In this document: in pieces, positions 1-7,796 of the stretch
Position numbering within the stretch: position 1 is the first letter of the stretch
Layout: every line of letters begins with the position of its first letter
Source of the DNA: Paenibacillus sp. FSL R5-0345
GTDB lineage: Bacteria; Bacillota; Bacilli; Paenibacillales; Paenibacillaceae
Assembly: GCF_000758585.1 (NCBI RefSeq)
Contig: NZ_CP009281.1
Coordinates: 6,448,001-6,512,000 of the forward strand
Direction: 5' to 3'
DNA: 64,000 nucleotides
Made by a program: the position numbers and the translations under genes
The notes under the pieces: model-generated
Told to the model about the DNA's origin: nothing
Databases searched by the model: none
The model's input: only the letters and a program-made list of their open reading frames with translations

Positions 1-120
1 TTGAAGTTGGACCTGACAATAACTTCTTTATTTATCATTAGACCACCATTTTACAACAAAAAATGAGTGTTGTTTTATAGGCAAGCACATACCGATATGA
101 TATGATAGGCAAGCCTATGA

Positions 121-145
121 ACAGCGCTCTTTGAGTGCTGTTTTT
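121..145 (+). terminator. Terminator-like hairpin ahead of the acetate permease gene
   Basis: ACAGCGCTC (121-129) pairs with GAGTGCTGT (133-141) across a TTT loop with one imperfect pair, and the downstream arm runs into five T. It lies only about 40 bases upstream of the permease start. It could end a gene left of the window, or act as an attenuator in the permease leader. Just upstream is a smaller hairpin ATAGG-CAAG-CCTAT, and AGGCAAGC occurs twice in this leader. Which role applies cannot be decided from sequence. Confidence 0.5.
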
Positions 146-187
146 AAGAGCGTAAAACTATATATAATAATGGAGGCTTTTACTGTC

Positions 188-811
188 ATGTCAGCGCAAT
201 CCCCTAACACCCAATCTGTCAAAATCGTCACCGCAGACCCTAGCGCCATCGGGCTTTTCGGACTGGCTATTGTCACATTGGTTGCTTCTTCACAGAAGCT
301 TGAACTTACAACAGGACTTAGCTACGTCATTCCTTGGGCTATCTTCCTGGGAGCATTCGCTCAACTATTTGCCGCAATTCAAGATGCTAAGCACAACAAC
401 ACCTTTGGTATGACCGCTTTTGGCGCCTACGCTTTCTTTTGGTTCGGCATGGCTAGCAGCTGGCTAATCAAGCTCGGCGTATTCGGCCCAACGCTTGCAG
501 AGGCTGTAGATCCTAAGCAGCTCGGATTTGTATTTCTGGGTTACTTGATCTTCACGATCTTTATGACCATTGGCGCGGTTGAGGCTAATAGAGTTTTGCT
601 TATCATTTTTGTATTGATAGATTTCCTCTTTCTTGGACTCACTTTTGATTCCTTCGGCATTGCTCCTGAGTTCTTCCATAAGCTTGCTGCTTGTGCCGAA
701 CTTGGAATTGGTGTCGTGTCCTTATACGGATGTGGCGCTTCTGTGCTAAACGCTCATTTTGGACGCACTTTCTTACCGATCGGAGCTCCGCTAGGTATCT
801 TCAAGAAATAG
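188..811 (+). CDS. Acetate uptake transporter family protein (GPR1/FUN34/YaaH, SatP-like)
   Basis: A 207-residue polytopic membrane protein expected to import acetate or succinate. Near the N-terminus, DPSAIGLFGLAIVTL fits the family signature NP(A/S)PLGLFG. About six hydrophobic segments follow, separated by short loops, and the length is normal for the family. I chose the ATG at 188 because GGAGG at 172-176 stands 11 bases upstream; the same frame stays open back to an ATG at 131 that has no ribosome site. A small membrane protein gene follows on the same strand after about 55 bases, and both could share the terminator at 1216-1239. The substrate is inferred from the family only. Confidence 0.85.
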   Translation: MSAQSPNTQSVKIVTADPSAIGLFGLAIVTLVASSQKLELTTGLSYVIPWAIFLGAFAQLFAAIQDAKHNNTFGMTAFGAYAFFWFGMASSWLIKLGVFGPTLAEAVDPKQLGFVFLGYLIFTIFMTIGAVEANRVLLIIFVLIDFLFLGLTFDSFGIAPEFFHKLAACAELGIGVVSLYGCGASVLNAHFGRTFLPIGAPLGIFKK

Positions 812-865
812 TAATTCACCTTTTTTGAACCCTAACTTTTGCAAGCCGAAAGGATGCCTGAGACC

Positions 866-1183
866 ATGCATGTCCTATCCTCTTCTGAATTAGCCGTAAC
901 CGCTATATTTGCGCTTATTCTCGCAGTTATTGCCTATTTAATCATTCGGAATATCCCAAAGATGACTGGAGATATTGCGGCTTTTCGCAAAAGAACAATG
1001 GTCTGGACCCAGGTTTCGCTTGTACTAACGGTACTTCAGCTGAACTTCAAAGCAGGCGACTGGCGATTTTCTATCGTGCTTGGACTCATCGTATTATTTA
1101 CCGGAAGCATTTGGCTTTCCGCCCGTTACCATGATATCCGCAGCACTCTAGATCCGGAAACTAAAGATTCTGAGGTACATTAG
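866..1183 (+). CDS. Small membrane protein of unknown function
   Basis: A 105-residue protein I do not recognise. It shows a long hydrophobic helix at about residues 9-27, a short hydrophobic stretch at about 45-58, a stronger helix at about 66-87, and a charged C-terminal tail rich in Asp/Glu/Lys. The ATG at 866 is preferred because AAAGG at 849-853 precedes it; TTG 839 and ATG 854 are alternative in-frame starts with worse spacing. It follows the acetate permease gene and ends just before a terminator, so the two are probably co-transcribed. The function is unknown; an accessory role to the permease would be speculation. Confidence 0.6.
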   Translation: MHVLSSSELAVTAIFALILAVIAYLIIRNIPKMTGDIAAFRKRTMVWTQVSLVLTVLQLNFKAGDWRFSIVLGLIVLFTGSIWLSARYHDIRSTLDPETKDSEVH

Positions 1184-1215
1184 TAGAAGCTAAGGCAACA
1201 GAATAAAGGTGATGA

Positions 1216-1239
1216 AGCTCCCGTAAGGGGGCTTTTTTT
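1216..1239 (+). terminator. Rho-independent terminator after the permease/small membrane protein pair
   Basis: AGCTCCC (1216-1222) pairs with GGGGGCT (1227-1233, one G-U pair) across a four-base loop and is followed by a run of seven T. It lies about 30 bases after the upstream stop codon. Confidence 0.8.
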
Positions 1240-1304
1240 GTGAATTCGGAAGGTCGCTTCGCATACTTCTCCCCACCATAACCATACTAATGACATTCCA
1301 AGCT

Positions 1305-1398
1305 ATAACGCCTTCGGCGTCCTCTTAAGGACGGTAAGCGTTTATGCGAGAATTATAAGAAAATCGTATATCGTGAAACTTATACTTTCTTATAATTC
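1305..1398 (+). repeat. Dispersed ~95-bp structured repeat, copy A
   Basis: Plus orientation. It opens with ACGCC-TTC-GGCGT, continues with GTCCTCTTAAGGAC, then GGTAAGCGTTTATGCGAG, and ends in an inverted repeat whose outer arms are GAATTATAAG and CTTATAATTC. It sits between the terminator at 1216 and the DsrE-like gene. Related copies are at 16601-16696, 36951-37043, 42351-42447 (reverse), 49904-49970 (reverse, partial) and 63436-63527. Note the A/T change shared by both outer arms relative to the usual GAAATATAAG/CTTATATTTC, which keeps the pairing. Confidence 0.85.
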
Positions 1399-1419
1399 AA
1401 AATAAGTAACGGGAGGACT

Positions 1420-1902
1420 ATGCAGGTGAGTAAAAAAATCAATCTGCTGATGTTTAGCGGAGAATATGATAAAGCCATGGCGGGACTGATCCTAGCGAAT
1501 GCCGCGCGAGATATTGATGTCGAGGTTACGATGTTTTTCTCTTTCTGGGGCCTGTTTCTGGTGCGTGATCCGGAAAAAATGACACTCGAGGATAAGAGTA
1601 TTTATGAGAAGCTGATGGATGTTATTACGCCAAAGGGGCCTGGACAGCTACCTCTCTCCCATTTAAACTTCAGCGGGCTGGGCCGAATGATGTTAGAAGA
1701 AATGATGGAGGAGCAAGGCGCGCCGAAGCTGATTCATTTTCTGAAAGGGGCTCGTAAAAAAAACATTAAATTCTATGCCTGCAAGCTCTCCGTCGAGATC
1801 ATGGGCTTTAAAACAGAGGAATTGCTGCCCGAGGTCGAGATTATCGATGCTGCGGCGTATTTAAAAGATGCACTAGAAAGCGACGTCCAATTATTTATTT
1901 AA
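1420..1902 (+). CDS. DsrE/DsrF/DrsH-like family protein
   Basis: A 160-residue protein resembling the DsrE_2 (DrsH-like, 'peroxiredoxin family') group of small Rossmann-like sulfur-relay proteins. The N-terminal strand KKINLLMFSGEYDKA, the segment VTMFFSFWGL and the later FYACKLSVEIMGF are typical. The single cysteine in that last motif is where the family's reactive thiol sits. ATG 1420 lies only three bases after GGGAGG (1411-1416); an in-frame GTG at 1426 would have nine-base spacing and may be the true start. It is transcribed alone, with repeat copy A directly upstream. The physiological role is not known for this group. Confidence 0.75.
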   Translation: MQVSKKINLLMFSGEYDKAMAGLILANAARDIDVEVTMFFSFWGLFLVRDPEKMTLEDKSIYEKLMDVITPKGPGQLPLSHLNFSGLGRMMLEEMMEEQGAPKLIHFLKGARKKNIKFYACKLSVEIMGFKTEELLPEVEIIDAAAYLKDALESDVQLFI

Positions 1903-2026
1903 ATGATACCGCTAGGCTTTAACCCAATTCTCCAAGCAAGCATATACTGGTGCCATAGAAACTACTGGTACGCCGAAAACACACTATAACTTTAGAATAG
2001 ACGGTGTACGGGCTGGAGGGAAATCC

Positions 2027-3538
2027 GTGCTAAACATCATCCACGACTCTTCTGCAGAGACGCCCGCTTCACTACAAAACCATTTCGAGACTTTTCGCGA
2101 GCACACCATTGGAATTCGGCATCAGATCACCACACCCTATGGTAGACAGCCACTGCTGTATGCCGATTGGACAGCAAGCGGACGTTTATATGAACCGATC
2201 GAACGGAAGCTGCAGGAAGCCTTCGGTCCATATGTCAGCAATCCGCATACAGACTCCAACACTACCGGATTAACCATGACACTGGCTTATCATGAAGCAC
2301 GACAAATCATCAAAAAGCATGTAAATGCCGGCCCTCAGGACGTCTTGCTCTTCTGCGGAAATGGAACAACGGGAGCTGTAAACAAGCTGCAGCGAATCAT
2401 GGGCTTAAGGCTCCCTGAATGGCTTCAGGACTATGGTTTCCATTCGATGGAGGAGCGTCCTGTGATCTTCACCAGCCATATGGAGCATCATTCCAATATT
2501 CTTCCCTGGCAGGAGGGAGTTGGTGACGTTGTGACTGTTCCTCCCGGAGAGGACGGGAATGTAGATCTTCAGCAGCTTGAAGCGCAGTTAAAGTTATATC
2601 AGCATCGCCACTGGAAAATCGGTTCATTTACGGCTTGCTCCAATGTGACCGGAATTCAGACTCCCTACCAAAAGCTTGCCGCGATGATGCACCGTCACGG
2701 AGGCCTGTGTTTTGTAGATTTTGCCGCTAGTGCTCCCTATGAGCCTATCGATATGCATCCGGTCTCACCACTGGAGAAGCTGGATGCGATCTTTTTTTCT
2801 CCGCATAAATTTCTGGGTGGACCGGGCACGAACGGAGTTCTAATCTTTGATGAAGCACTAAGTAATGGGCGTATTCCTGACGAACCGGGTGGAGGTACAG
2901 TGGCTTGGGTCAATCCTTGGGGAGGACGCCGTTACACCAATGAAATTGAGATGCGGGAAGACGGGGGAACGCCGGGGTTTCTGCAAGCCTTTCGAACGGC
3001 ATTATGTGTGAAACTGAAGGATCAAATGAATGGAAACGGTCATTATATGGCGATTAGAGAGCACGAGCTGTGCCAGCAATTAATGAACGGACTCCGCTGC
3101 ATACCCGAGTGCTCTTTACTGGCTGGGCATCATACAGAACGCCATGGGATTGTCTCTTTTACACTACGTGATATCCATTATAACTTAGCAGTCCAACTAC
3201 TGAATGATCGCTTCGGTATACAAGCCCGGGGTGGTTGCTCTTGTGCAGGTCCTTATGGGCATTACCTTCTTGAATTAGGGTGGGCGCAATCTGCTCAAAT
3301 CGCTGAGGCTATTACCGTAGGAGACCAGTCGCTTAGACCGGGTTGGATCCGCATCTCTCTACACCCCATTATGACGAATCAGGAGGTAGAGAGAATTGTA
3401 TCCGCTATACGAAATATCGTGATCCATATCCAGCAATGGAAGCAGGATTATCTTTATGATGCTTCAACGAACAGCTGGACTCATATCTACAATGAGGATC
3501 CCGCTGAGGCGAAGGTCAAAGCGCTTTTTTCGGTGTAG
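2027..3538 (+). CDS. Class V aminotransferase-fold PLP enzyme (cysteine desulfurase-like)
   Basis: A 503-residue fold-type I PLP enzyme of the class V aminotransferase/cysteine desulfurase superfamily. The cofactor lysine is Lys261 in SPHKFLGGPGTNG. Other family marks are CGNGTTGAVNK (phosphate cup), SHMEHHSNILPW and FVDFAASAPY. Cys404 and Cys406 in GGCSCAGPYG lie where desulfurases and selenocysteine lyases carry the catalytic cysteine. It is about 100 residues longer than IscS/SufS types, mainly through insertions and a C-terminal extension. The GTG start at 2027 has GGAGGG six bases upstream. No Fe-S assembly genes are nearby, so the substrate is unknown. Confidence 0.75.
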   Translation: MLNIIHDSSAETPASLQNHFETFREHTIGIRHQITTPYGRQPLLYADWTASGRLYEPIERKLQEAFGPYVSNPHTDSNTTGLTMTLAYHEARQIIKKHVNAGPQDVLLFCGNGTTGAVNKLQRIMGLRLPEWLQDYGFHSMEERPVIFTSHMEHHSNILPWQEGVGDVVTVPPGEDGNVDLQQLEAQLKLYQHRHWKIGSFTACSNVTGIQTPYQKLAAMMHRHGGLCFVDFAASAPYEPIDMHPVSPLEKLDAIFFSPHKFLGGPGTNGVLIFDEALSNGRIPDEPGGGTVAWVNPWGGRRYTNEIEMREDGGTPGFLQAFRTALCVKLKDQMNGNGHYMAIREHELCQQLMNGLRCIPECSLLAGHHTERHGIVSFTLRDIHYNLAVQLLNDRFGIQARGGCSCAGPYGHYLLELGWAQSAQIAEAITVGDQSLRPGWIRISLHPIMTNQEVERIVSAIRNIVIHIQQWKQDYLYDASTNSWTHIYNEDPAEAKVKALFSV

Positions 3539-3546
3539 TTTCCAGC

Positions 3547-4461
3547 TTATTGCGCAGTATCCTTCACCATGTCCAGATCAGCAGCACTGGCGTTGGAAAT
3601 GACCTGTTCTACATTCTTACAACCTGGAATCACACTGGTTACTGCGGGATGCTGAAGGCACCACGCCAAAGCCCACTGCGCCATATCGAGACCCGAAGGC
3701 ACTTCGTTGGCAGCAATTTCAGCTACAGCCCGCAGCTGCTTTTGTCTTACATCCTCTTTATGGTTAGCACGCACATCACCCTGATCAAATACCGCATCCA
3801 GCTTGTACTTGCCGCTTAAATAACCACTCGCTAACGGAACACGCGCCAACACACCTAATTGATTCTCGATGCAGAGTGGAAGAATCTCTTCCTCCGGTTG
3901 ACGATCCAGCCGATTATATACTACTTGTATGGCCTCTGCCTGCACATCCGCTGCCGCAGAGGTCTGATGTACACCCGAGCCCGATGCGCTGATCGAGACA
4001 CCAAGGTGACGGATTTTGCCTGCCTGCTTCTGTCTGTCGAGCATACTCCACAGCTTGTCATTATCGAATTGCTCATCCGTTCCGGAATGGAATTGATAGA
4101 GGTCGATGTACTCGGTCTGAAGTGCACGCAGGGAATCATCCAGCTGCTTCAGCACATCCTCAGCACGCCATAGCTGTTCCCGCTGCAAATGACCCTGAAA
4201 ATGATGCCCGAATTTCGTAGCCACAATCCAGTCCTCACGCTTCCGGCGAGCCAGATAGCCCCCGATGAACTTCTCAGACAAATGATCTCCATAACACTCT
4301 GCCGTATCAATCAGATTAATGCCCAGTTCTCCAGCCTTATCCAGCATAGCGTCAACTTCCGCTTGAGTGAAATCCTTGCCCCATTCTCCACCGAACTGCC
4401 AAGTACCCAAGCCGATCACCGATACATTCATCCCTGTACTGCCAAGTTTACGATATTTCAT
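3547..4461 (-). CDS. Aldo/keto reductase
   Basis: A 304-residue NAD(P)H-dependent oxidoreductase with a TIM barrel. The family tetrad is visible: Asp in NLIDTAECYG, the Tyr in the same segment, Lys in IVATKFGHH and the following His. GLGTWQFGGEWG marks the N-terminal strand. The start at 4461 is preferred over two ATGs just upstream because GGAGG at 4470-4474 is then eight bases away. The TVP38-like gene lies 44 bases upstream on the same strand and probably shares its transcript. The 3' end is convergent with the aminotransferase-like gene, with only eight bases between them. The substrate is unknown. Confidence 0.85.
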   Translation of the reverse strand: MKYRKLGSTGMNVSVIGLGTWQFGGEWGKDFTQAEVDAMLDKAGELGINLIDTAECYGDHLSEKFIGGYLARRKREDWIVATKFGHHFQGHLQREQLWRAEDVLKQLDDSLRALQTEYIDLYQFHSGTDEQFDNDKLWSMLDRQKQAGKIRHLGVSISASGSGVHQTSAAADVQAEAIQVVYNRLDRQPEEEILPLCIENQLGVLARVPLASGYLSGKYKLDAVFDQGDVRANHKEDVRQKQLRAVAEIAANEVPSGLDMAQWALAWCLQHPAVTSVIPGCKNVEQVISNASAADLDMVKDTAQ

Positions 4462-4505
4462 CATCATTTCCTCCTTTGTTCTATCAAAATAATTCATTCA
4501 CAGGA

Positions 4506-5123
4506 CTAAGCGACCTTATTTCCATCTTGCACCGTTCTAGCGAATCGCGCCTCAATAGCTTTAACTCCCCATAACGACAGTCCAATAAACACTAAGACAT
4601 AGATGATCTCCCACGGCTGGCGGATAAATCGTTCCAGATCATTTCCGATATATGAAACTGCGAATACCATGATCGCTTTGCCCACAGTGAGCGCAAGAAG
4701 ATACGATCGAAATCTCATCCCAGCAAGACCAGCAGCCATATTAATTACAACGAAGGGCCCTACCGGGAATATACTAAGTAGAAACACATAACTGAATCCG
4801 CTTTGCCGCACCCACGTCATACTTTTGGCTACCTTTGGACGTTCTGCCCATTTTCGCAGATACCGATGCGAAGCTACTTTGCGAATAATCCAAAATGTTG
4901 TCACACAGCCAGCAACCAAACCGAGCCAAGAATACAAAAAACCTAACCATAAACCATATACAGCCCCGTTTAATCCTACGATTGCAATAGTTGGTAGTGG
5001 TGGTATAAATGATTTCATAAACGTTAATGCGATGCCCGGAAAGGGCCCAAACGAACGATATTGTTCAAGCAGATGCCGCAGATTATCCTCTGTCAGCCAA
5101 GACATAATATCAAGATAGTACAT
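4506..5123 (-). CDS. TVP38/TMEM64 family membrane protein (VTT/SNARE-associated domain)
   Basis: A 205-residue integral membrane protein of the DedA-like VTT family. About five hydrophobic segments are visible, with the motif FIPPLPTIAIVGLNGAVYG early and the conserved GPFVVINMAAGLAGMRFRSY segment in the middle. Related DedA and TVP38 proteins in bacteria are linked to lipid carrier recycling and membrane homeostasis. The ATG at 5123 has GAGGAG about 11 bases upstream. It is the first gene of a likely two-gene transcript with the aldo/keto reductase. The specific function is not known. Confidence 0.75.
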   Translation of the reverse strand: MYYLDIMSWLTEDNLRHLLEQYRSFGPFPGIALTFMKSFIPPLPTIAIVGLNGAVYGLWLGFLYSWLGLVAGCVTTFWIIRKVASHRYLRKWAERPKVAKSMTWVRQSGFSYVFLLSIFPVGPFVVINMAAGLAGMRFRSYLLALTVGKAIMVFAVSYIGNDLERFIRQPWEIIYVLVFIGLSLWGVKAIEARFARTVQDGNKVA

Positions 5124-5305
5124 AACCAGCTGATCTCCTCATCCGATTGGAATTCTTAACACCTGGTCTCAATTATACACGAAGTTTCGATCATTCCTAC
5201 AGCCCTTCCAATATAAAGAAAACAAGCTAGAACTACATGAATGACAGCAAGCTAATCATCCGTTACCATAGATAGAAAATACATATGAGACAGGGGCGCA
5301 TGGTT

Positions 5306-5830
5306 ATGATTCTCCATTCAGAAGCCTTGGATCTACAACGCACCACTAAGCAGGATTTAGCGTTCGTTCTAGCCATTGAACAAAGTGAACTAAACCGCGT
5401 CTACATCGGTCAATGGAGTAAGGAGGAGCACACTACAGCTCTCCAAGATCCAGATATTCTACACCTTACAATTTGGGACAGCACAGGGAAAAGAGTCGGC
5501 TATATGATCGTAACAGGGCTTCAAGACACCCATCTTACCGTTTGCATTAAAAGAATAGTCATCCATTCCAAGGGGTTTGGGTATGGCAAGTTGTCGCTTC
5601 GTCTCGTGACCGACTGGATCTTTCGCAGCACTGAAACGCATCGTCTATGGTTAGATGTTAGAGACCACAACACCAGGGCACGGCATGTCTATGAAAGCTG
5701 CGGCTTTACACTGGAAGGCACTCTACGTGATTGCATAAAAGTAGGTGAACGCTTTGAATCTCTGCATATCATGTCCATATTACGGCATGAGTATATAGCG
5801 CGTACAGAGCGTGAGCAGAAGGATAAATAG
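5306..5830 (+). CDS. GNAT family N-acetyltransferase
   Basis: A roughly 174-residue acetyltransferase of the RimJ/RimL-like GNAT group. The acetyl-CoA loop is modified but recognisable as IHSKGFGYGKLSLRLVTDW, and WLDVRDHNTRARHVYESCGFTLEGTLRD matches the C-terminal signature (DVxxxNxRAxxxYxxxGF). I favour ATG 5306 because AGGGG at 5292-5296 lies nine bases upstream; ATG 5285 and 5300 are possible in the same frame. It is transcribed alone and ends right at the first palindrome of a four-palindrome repeat. The acceptor substrate cannot be told. Confidence 0.8.
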   Translation: MILHSEALDLQRTTKQDLAFVLAIEQSELNRVYIGQWSKEEHTTALQDPDILHLTIWDSTGKRVGYMIVTGLQDTHLTVCIKRIVIHSKGFGYGKLSLRLVTDWIFRSTETHRLWLDVRDHNTRARHVYESCGFTLEGTLRDCIKVGERFESLHIMSILRHEYIARTEREQKDK

Positions 5831-6016
5831 ATTAGGGAAACCCTCCCTAATTATTGATCTTTTAAACGATAAAAATTGCACTTTGGGGAAAATCCCCCTA
5901 ATTTTTAGCGGTTTCGAACAAAATCGGCCTTATTTTAGTGATTTTTAGGGAGATTTTCCCTAAAACATCTAATTGGGGGCTGTAATCGGTTAATTTTGGG
6001 GAGAATTTCCCTAAAA
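5831..6016. repeat. Four-palindrome intergenic element, copy 1
   Basis: Four imperfect palindromes of the form TTAGGGA-N5-TCCCTAA lie at 5831-5851, 5883-5901, 5943-5965 and 5994-6016. The centres of their five-base loops are at 5841, 5892, 5954 and 6005, so the intervals are 51, 62 and 51. The second is the most degenerate (TTGGGGA...CCCCTAA). Spacer sequences are unrelated. The element lies between convergent genes, after the GNAT gene and before the terminator of the dihydropyrimidinase operon. The same geometry recurs at 23065-23247. Confidence 0.9.
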
Positions 6017-6052
6017 AGTATATTACGAGCCGCGAAGCAGCTACGGACGCAC

Positions 6053-6102
6053 AAAAAGCCGAGCACCAAGCCTCCTGATCTAGAAGCTTACTACTCGGCT
6101 TT
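6053..6102 (-). terminator. Terminator of the preTA-hydA operon
   Basis: On the minus strand AAAGCCGAG pairs with CTCGGCTTT (plus-strand positions 6055-6063 and 6094-6102), followed by a run of T. It lies just past the stop codon of the 83-residue gene and closes that operon. Confidence 0.8.
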
Positions 6103-6115
6103 CAATTCATTCACC

Positions 6116-6367
6116 TCAAACCTCTCCACTGTAACAATTGGCCTGCTCACCAGCCGCCATCAAACTCGCAACCACAACGGTGGTCACATACTTACGGGCA
6201 TCCGCCGTCAGCAACAATAGCTCTATCGAGCTCTTGGCCGGTTCCCCTCTAACAAACTTTATTCGAGCGCCATCCAAGTCCTCTTGGATACTGGCAATTG
6301 TATATCCTTTAAAGAGCAGCCCGTCGATCTCTTGCTGTTCTTTGGCATATTCCGCATAAGCAGACAT
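6116..6367 (-). CDS. Unknown 83-residue protein coupled to dihydropyrimidinase
   Basis: I do not recognise this protein. It is short and soluble-looking. An Ala/Glu-rich N-terminal helix is followed by a segment of charged strands (IASIQEDLDGARIKFVRGEP), and then a hydrophobic stretch VTTVVVASLMAAGEQ. Its ATG shares one base with the TAA of the dihydropyrimidinase gene (TAATG), so translation is probably coupled and the frame is likely real. It is the last gene of the operon before the terminator. It is far too short to be the missing amidohydrolase of the pathway; an accessory or regulatory role is conceivable but unproven. Confidence 0.65.
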   Translation of the reverse strand: MSAYAEYAKEQQEIDGLLFKGYTIASIQEDLDGARIKFVRGEPAKSSIELLLLTADARKYVTTVVVASLMAAGEQANCYSGEV

Positions 6368-7794
6368 TAGACTACACCTCCGCTAATTTCCGCCTTAGAC
6401 GGAAGAGCGGCCTCCGCTGCAAAACGCTTGCGTTTTAAATATTTTCCCGAACCGGCCTTGCCGACAAATTGCTTATCTCGAATTACAAACTCGCCTCGAC
6501 TGAGGACGGAAACAGGCTCTCCCTTTACATCAAACCCCTCAAACGCATTATAATCGACGTTCATATGATGCGTGTCCGCAGAAAGTATTCTTTCTACAGA
6601 AGGATCAAAGATGACTAAGTCAGCGTCGCTACCTACCGCTACTGTGCCTTTTTGCGGATACAATCCAAACAGCTTGGCACTGGAGGTCGAAATGATGTCT
6701 ACGAATTTGTTCAACGAGATCCGGCCTTTCTGCACCCCTTCCGAATAGAGAATCGTAAACCGATCCTCGATGGTCGGCCCACCATTCGGGATTTTGGAGA
6801 AATCACCAAGTCCCAGATCCTTTTGTCCTTTAAAATCAAAGGAGCACTGATCCGAGCCAATCGTCTGCAAGCTGCCGCTCCACAGCGCATCCCATAGCAC
6901 ATCCTGATTCCACTGCTCACGCAGCGGCGGAGACCACACGTATTTGGCGCCTTCGAAATTAGGCTTTTCCAGCGCCGTCTGATCCAGCACTAAATACTGT
7001 GGACAAGTCTCGCCGTAGACACGCAGTCCCTTTTTACGCGCTTCAGCAATCTTCCAAGCGGCTTCCGCACAGGTCACATGTACAACATACAGCTGTGAAT
7101 CCGTCAGTTCTGTTAAATAAGCCGCGCGTCCTGTGGCTTCACCTTCCAGCTCCGGCGGGCGGGTCAGCGCATGAAAGATCGGGTCGGTATTGCCAGCGGC
7201 TAAAGCCTGCTCCACCAGGTATTCAATGACATCCCCATTCTCCGCATGCACCATCACAAGCGCACCTTCTTTTTTCGCGGCTTGCAGCGTCTTAAAAAGT
7301 GTGCCGTCATCTGCCTGAAAAGTATTCTTATAAGCCATAAATACCTTAAGTGAGGTAATGCCTTCATTCTCAATAATCTCCGGAAGCTCACCAAGTACCT
7401 TATCGTTTAATTCTGAAACCATAAGGTGGAAGCTATAATCAATAACCGCTTTATCCTGCGACTTATGATGCCATGTATCTACGGCTTGCTGTAGCGGTTG
7501 TCCTTTGGTCGTTAAGCAAAAATCAATAACTGTAGTCGTTCCGCCATATGCAGCCGCAATGGTTCCCGTCTCGAAATCATCCGCTGTAACTGTACCGCCA
7601 AAAGGCATATCCAAATGTGTATGCGGATCAATACCGCCAGGAAATACATAACACCCAGAGGCATCTATAATCTCCGCACCTGGAGACTCCAAATGGAGAC
7701 CAATCGCTGTAATAACACCATTTTCAATAGCCACATCGCCTGTATAAGTATCCGCTGCGGTAACGATGATTCCATTCTTAATAATTTTCTTCAT
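6367..7794 (-). CDS. hydA: Dihydropyrimidinase
   Basis: A 475-residue metal-dependent amidohydrolase that opens dihydrouracil or dihydrothymine to the N-carbamoyl-beta-amino acid in the cytoplasm. The metal-binding HTH pair is His58/His60 in GGIDPHTHLDMPFGG. Lys150 in TSLKVFMAYKN is the carbamylated bridging lysine. GSDQCSFDFKGQK and NGGPTIEDR are typical of dihydropyrimidinases and D-hydantoinases. GAGGTG lies upstream of the ATG, and the gene begins two bases after preA ends. Hydantoinase or phenylhydantoinase activity is an alternative, but the preTA partners argue for pyrimidine reduction. Confidence 0.92.
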   Translation of the reverse strand: MKKIIKNGIIVTAADTYTGDVAIENGVITAIGLHLESPGAEIIDASGCYVFPGGIDPHTHLDMPFGGTVTADDFETGTIAAAYGGTTTVIDFCLTTKGQPLQQAVDTWHHKSQDKAVIDYSFHLMVSELNDKVLGELPEIIENEGITSLKVFMAYKNTFQADDGTLFKTLQAAKKEGALVMVHAENGDVIEYLVEQALAAGNTDPIFHALTRPPELEGEATGRAAYLTELTDSQLYVVHVTCAEAAWKIAEARKKGLRVYGETCPQYLVLDQTALEKPNFEGAKYVWSPPLREQWNQDVLWDALWSGSLQTIGSDQCSFDFKGQKDLGLGDFSKIPNGGPTIEDRFTILYSEGVQKGRISLNKFVDIISTSSAKLFGLYPQKGTVAVGSDADLVIFDPSVERILSADTHHMNVDYNAFEGFDVKGEPVSVLSRGEFVIRDKQFVGKAGSGKYLKRKRFAAEAALPSKAEISGGVV

Positions 7795-7796
7795 CC

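Noticed and set aside
5831..6016. Possible CRISPR array in the four-palindrome element
   Set aside because: The repeated units are short palindromes with variable loops, only four per array, with unequal intervals and no cas genes. They do not behave like direct repeats with unique spacers.
6367..7794. Assignment as allantoinase or D-hydantoinase
   Set aside because: Active-site motifs allow related activities, but the gene is coupled to preT and preA, and purine-degradation genes are absent.
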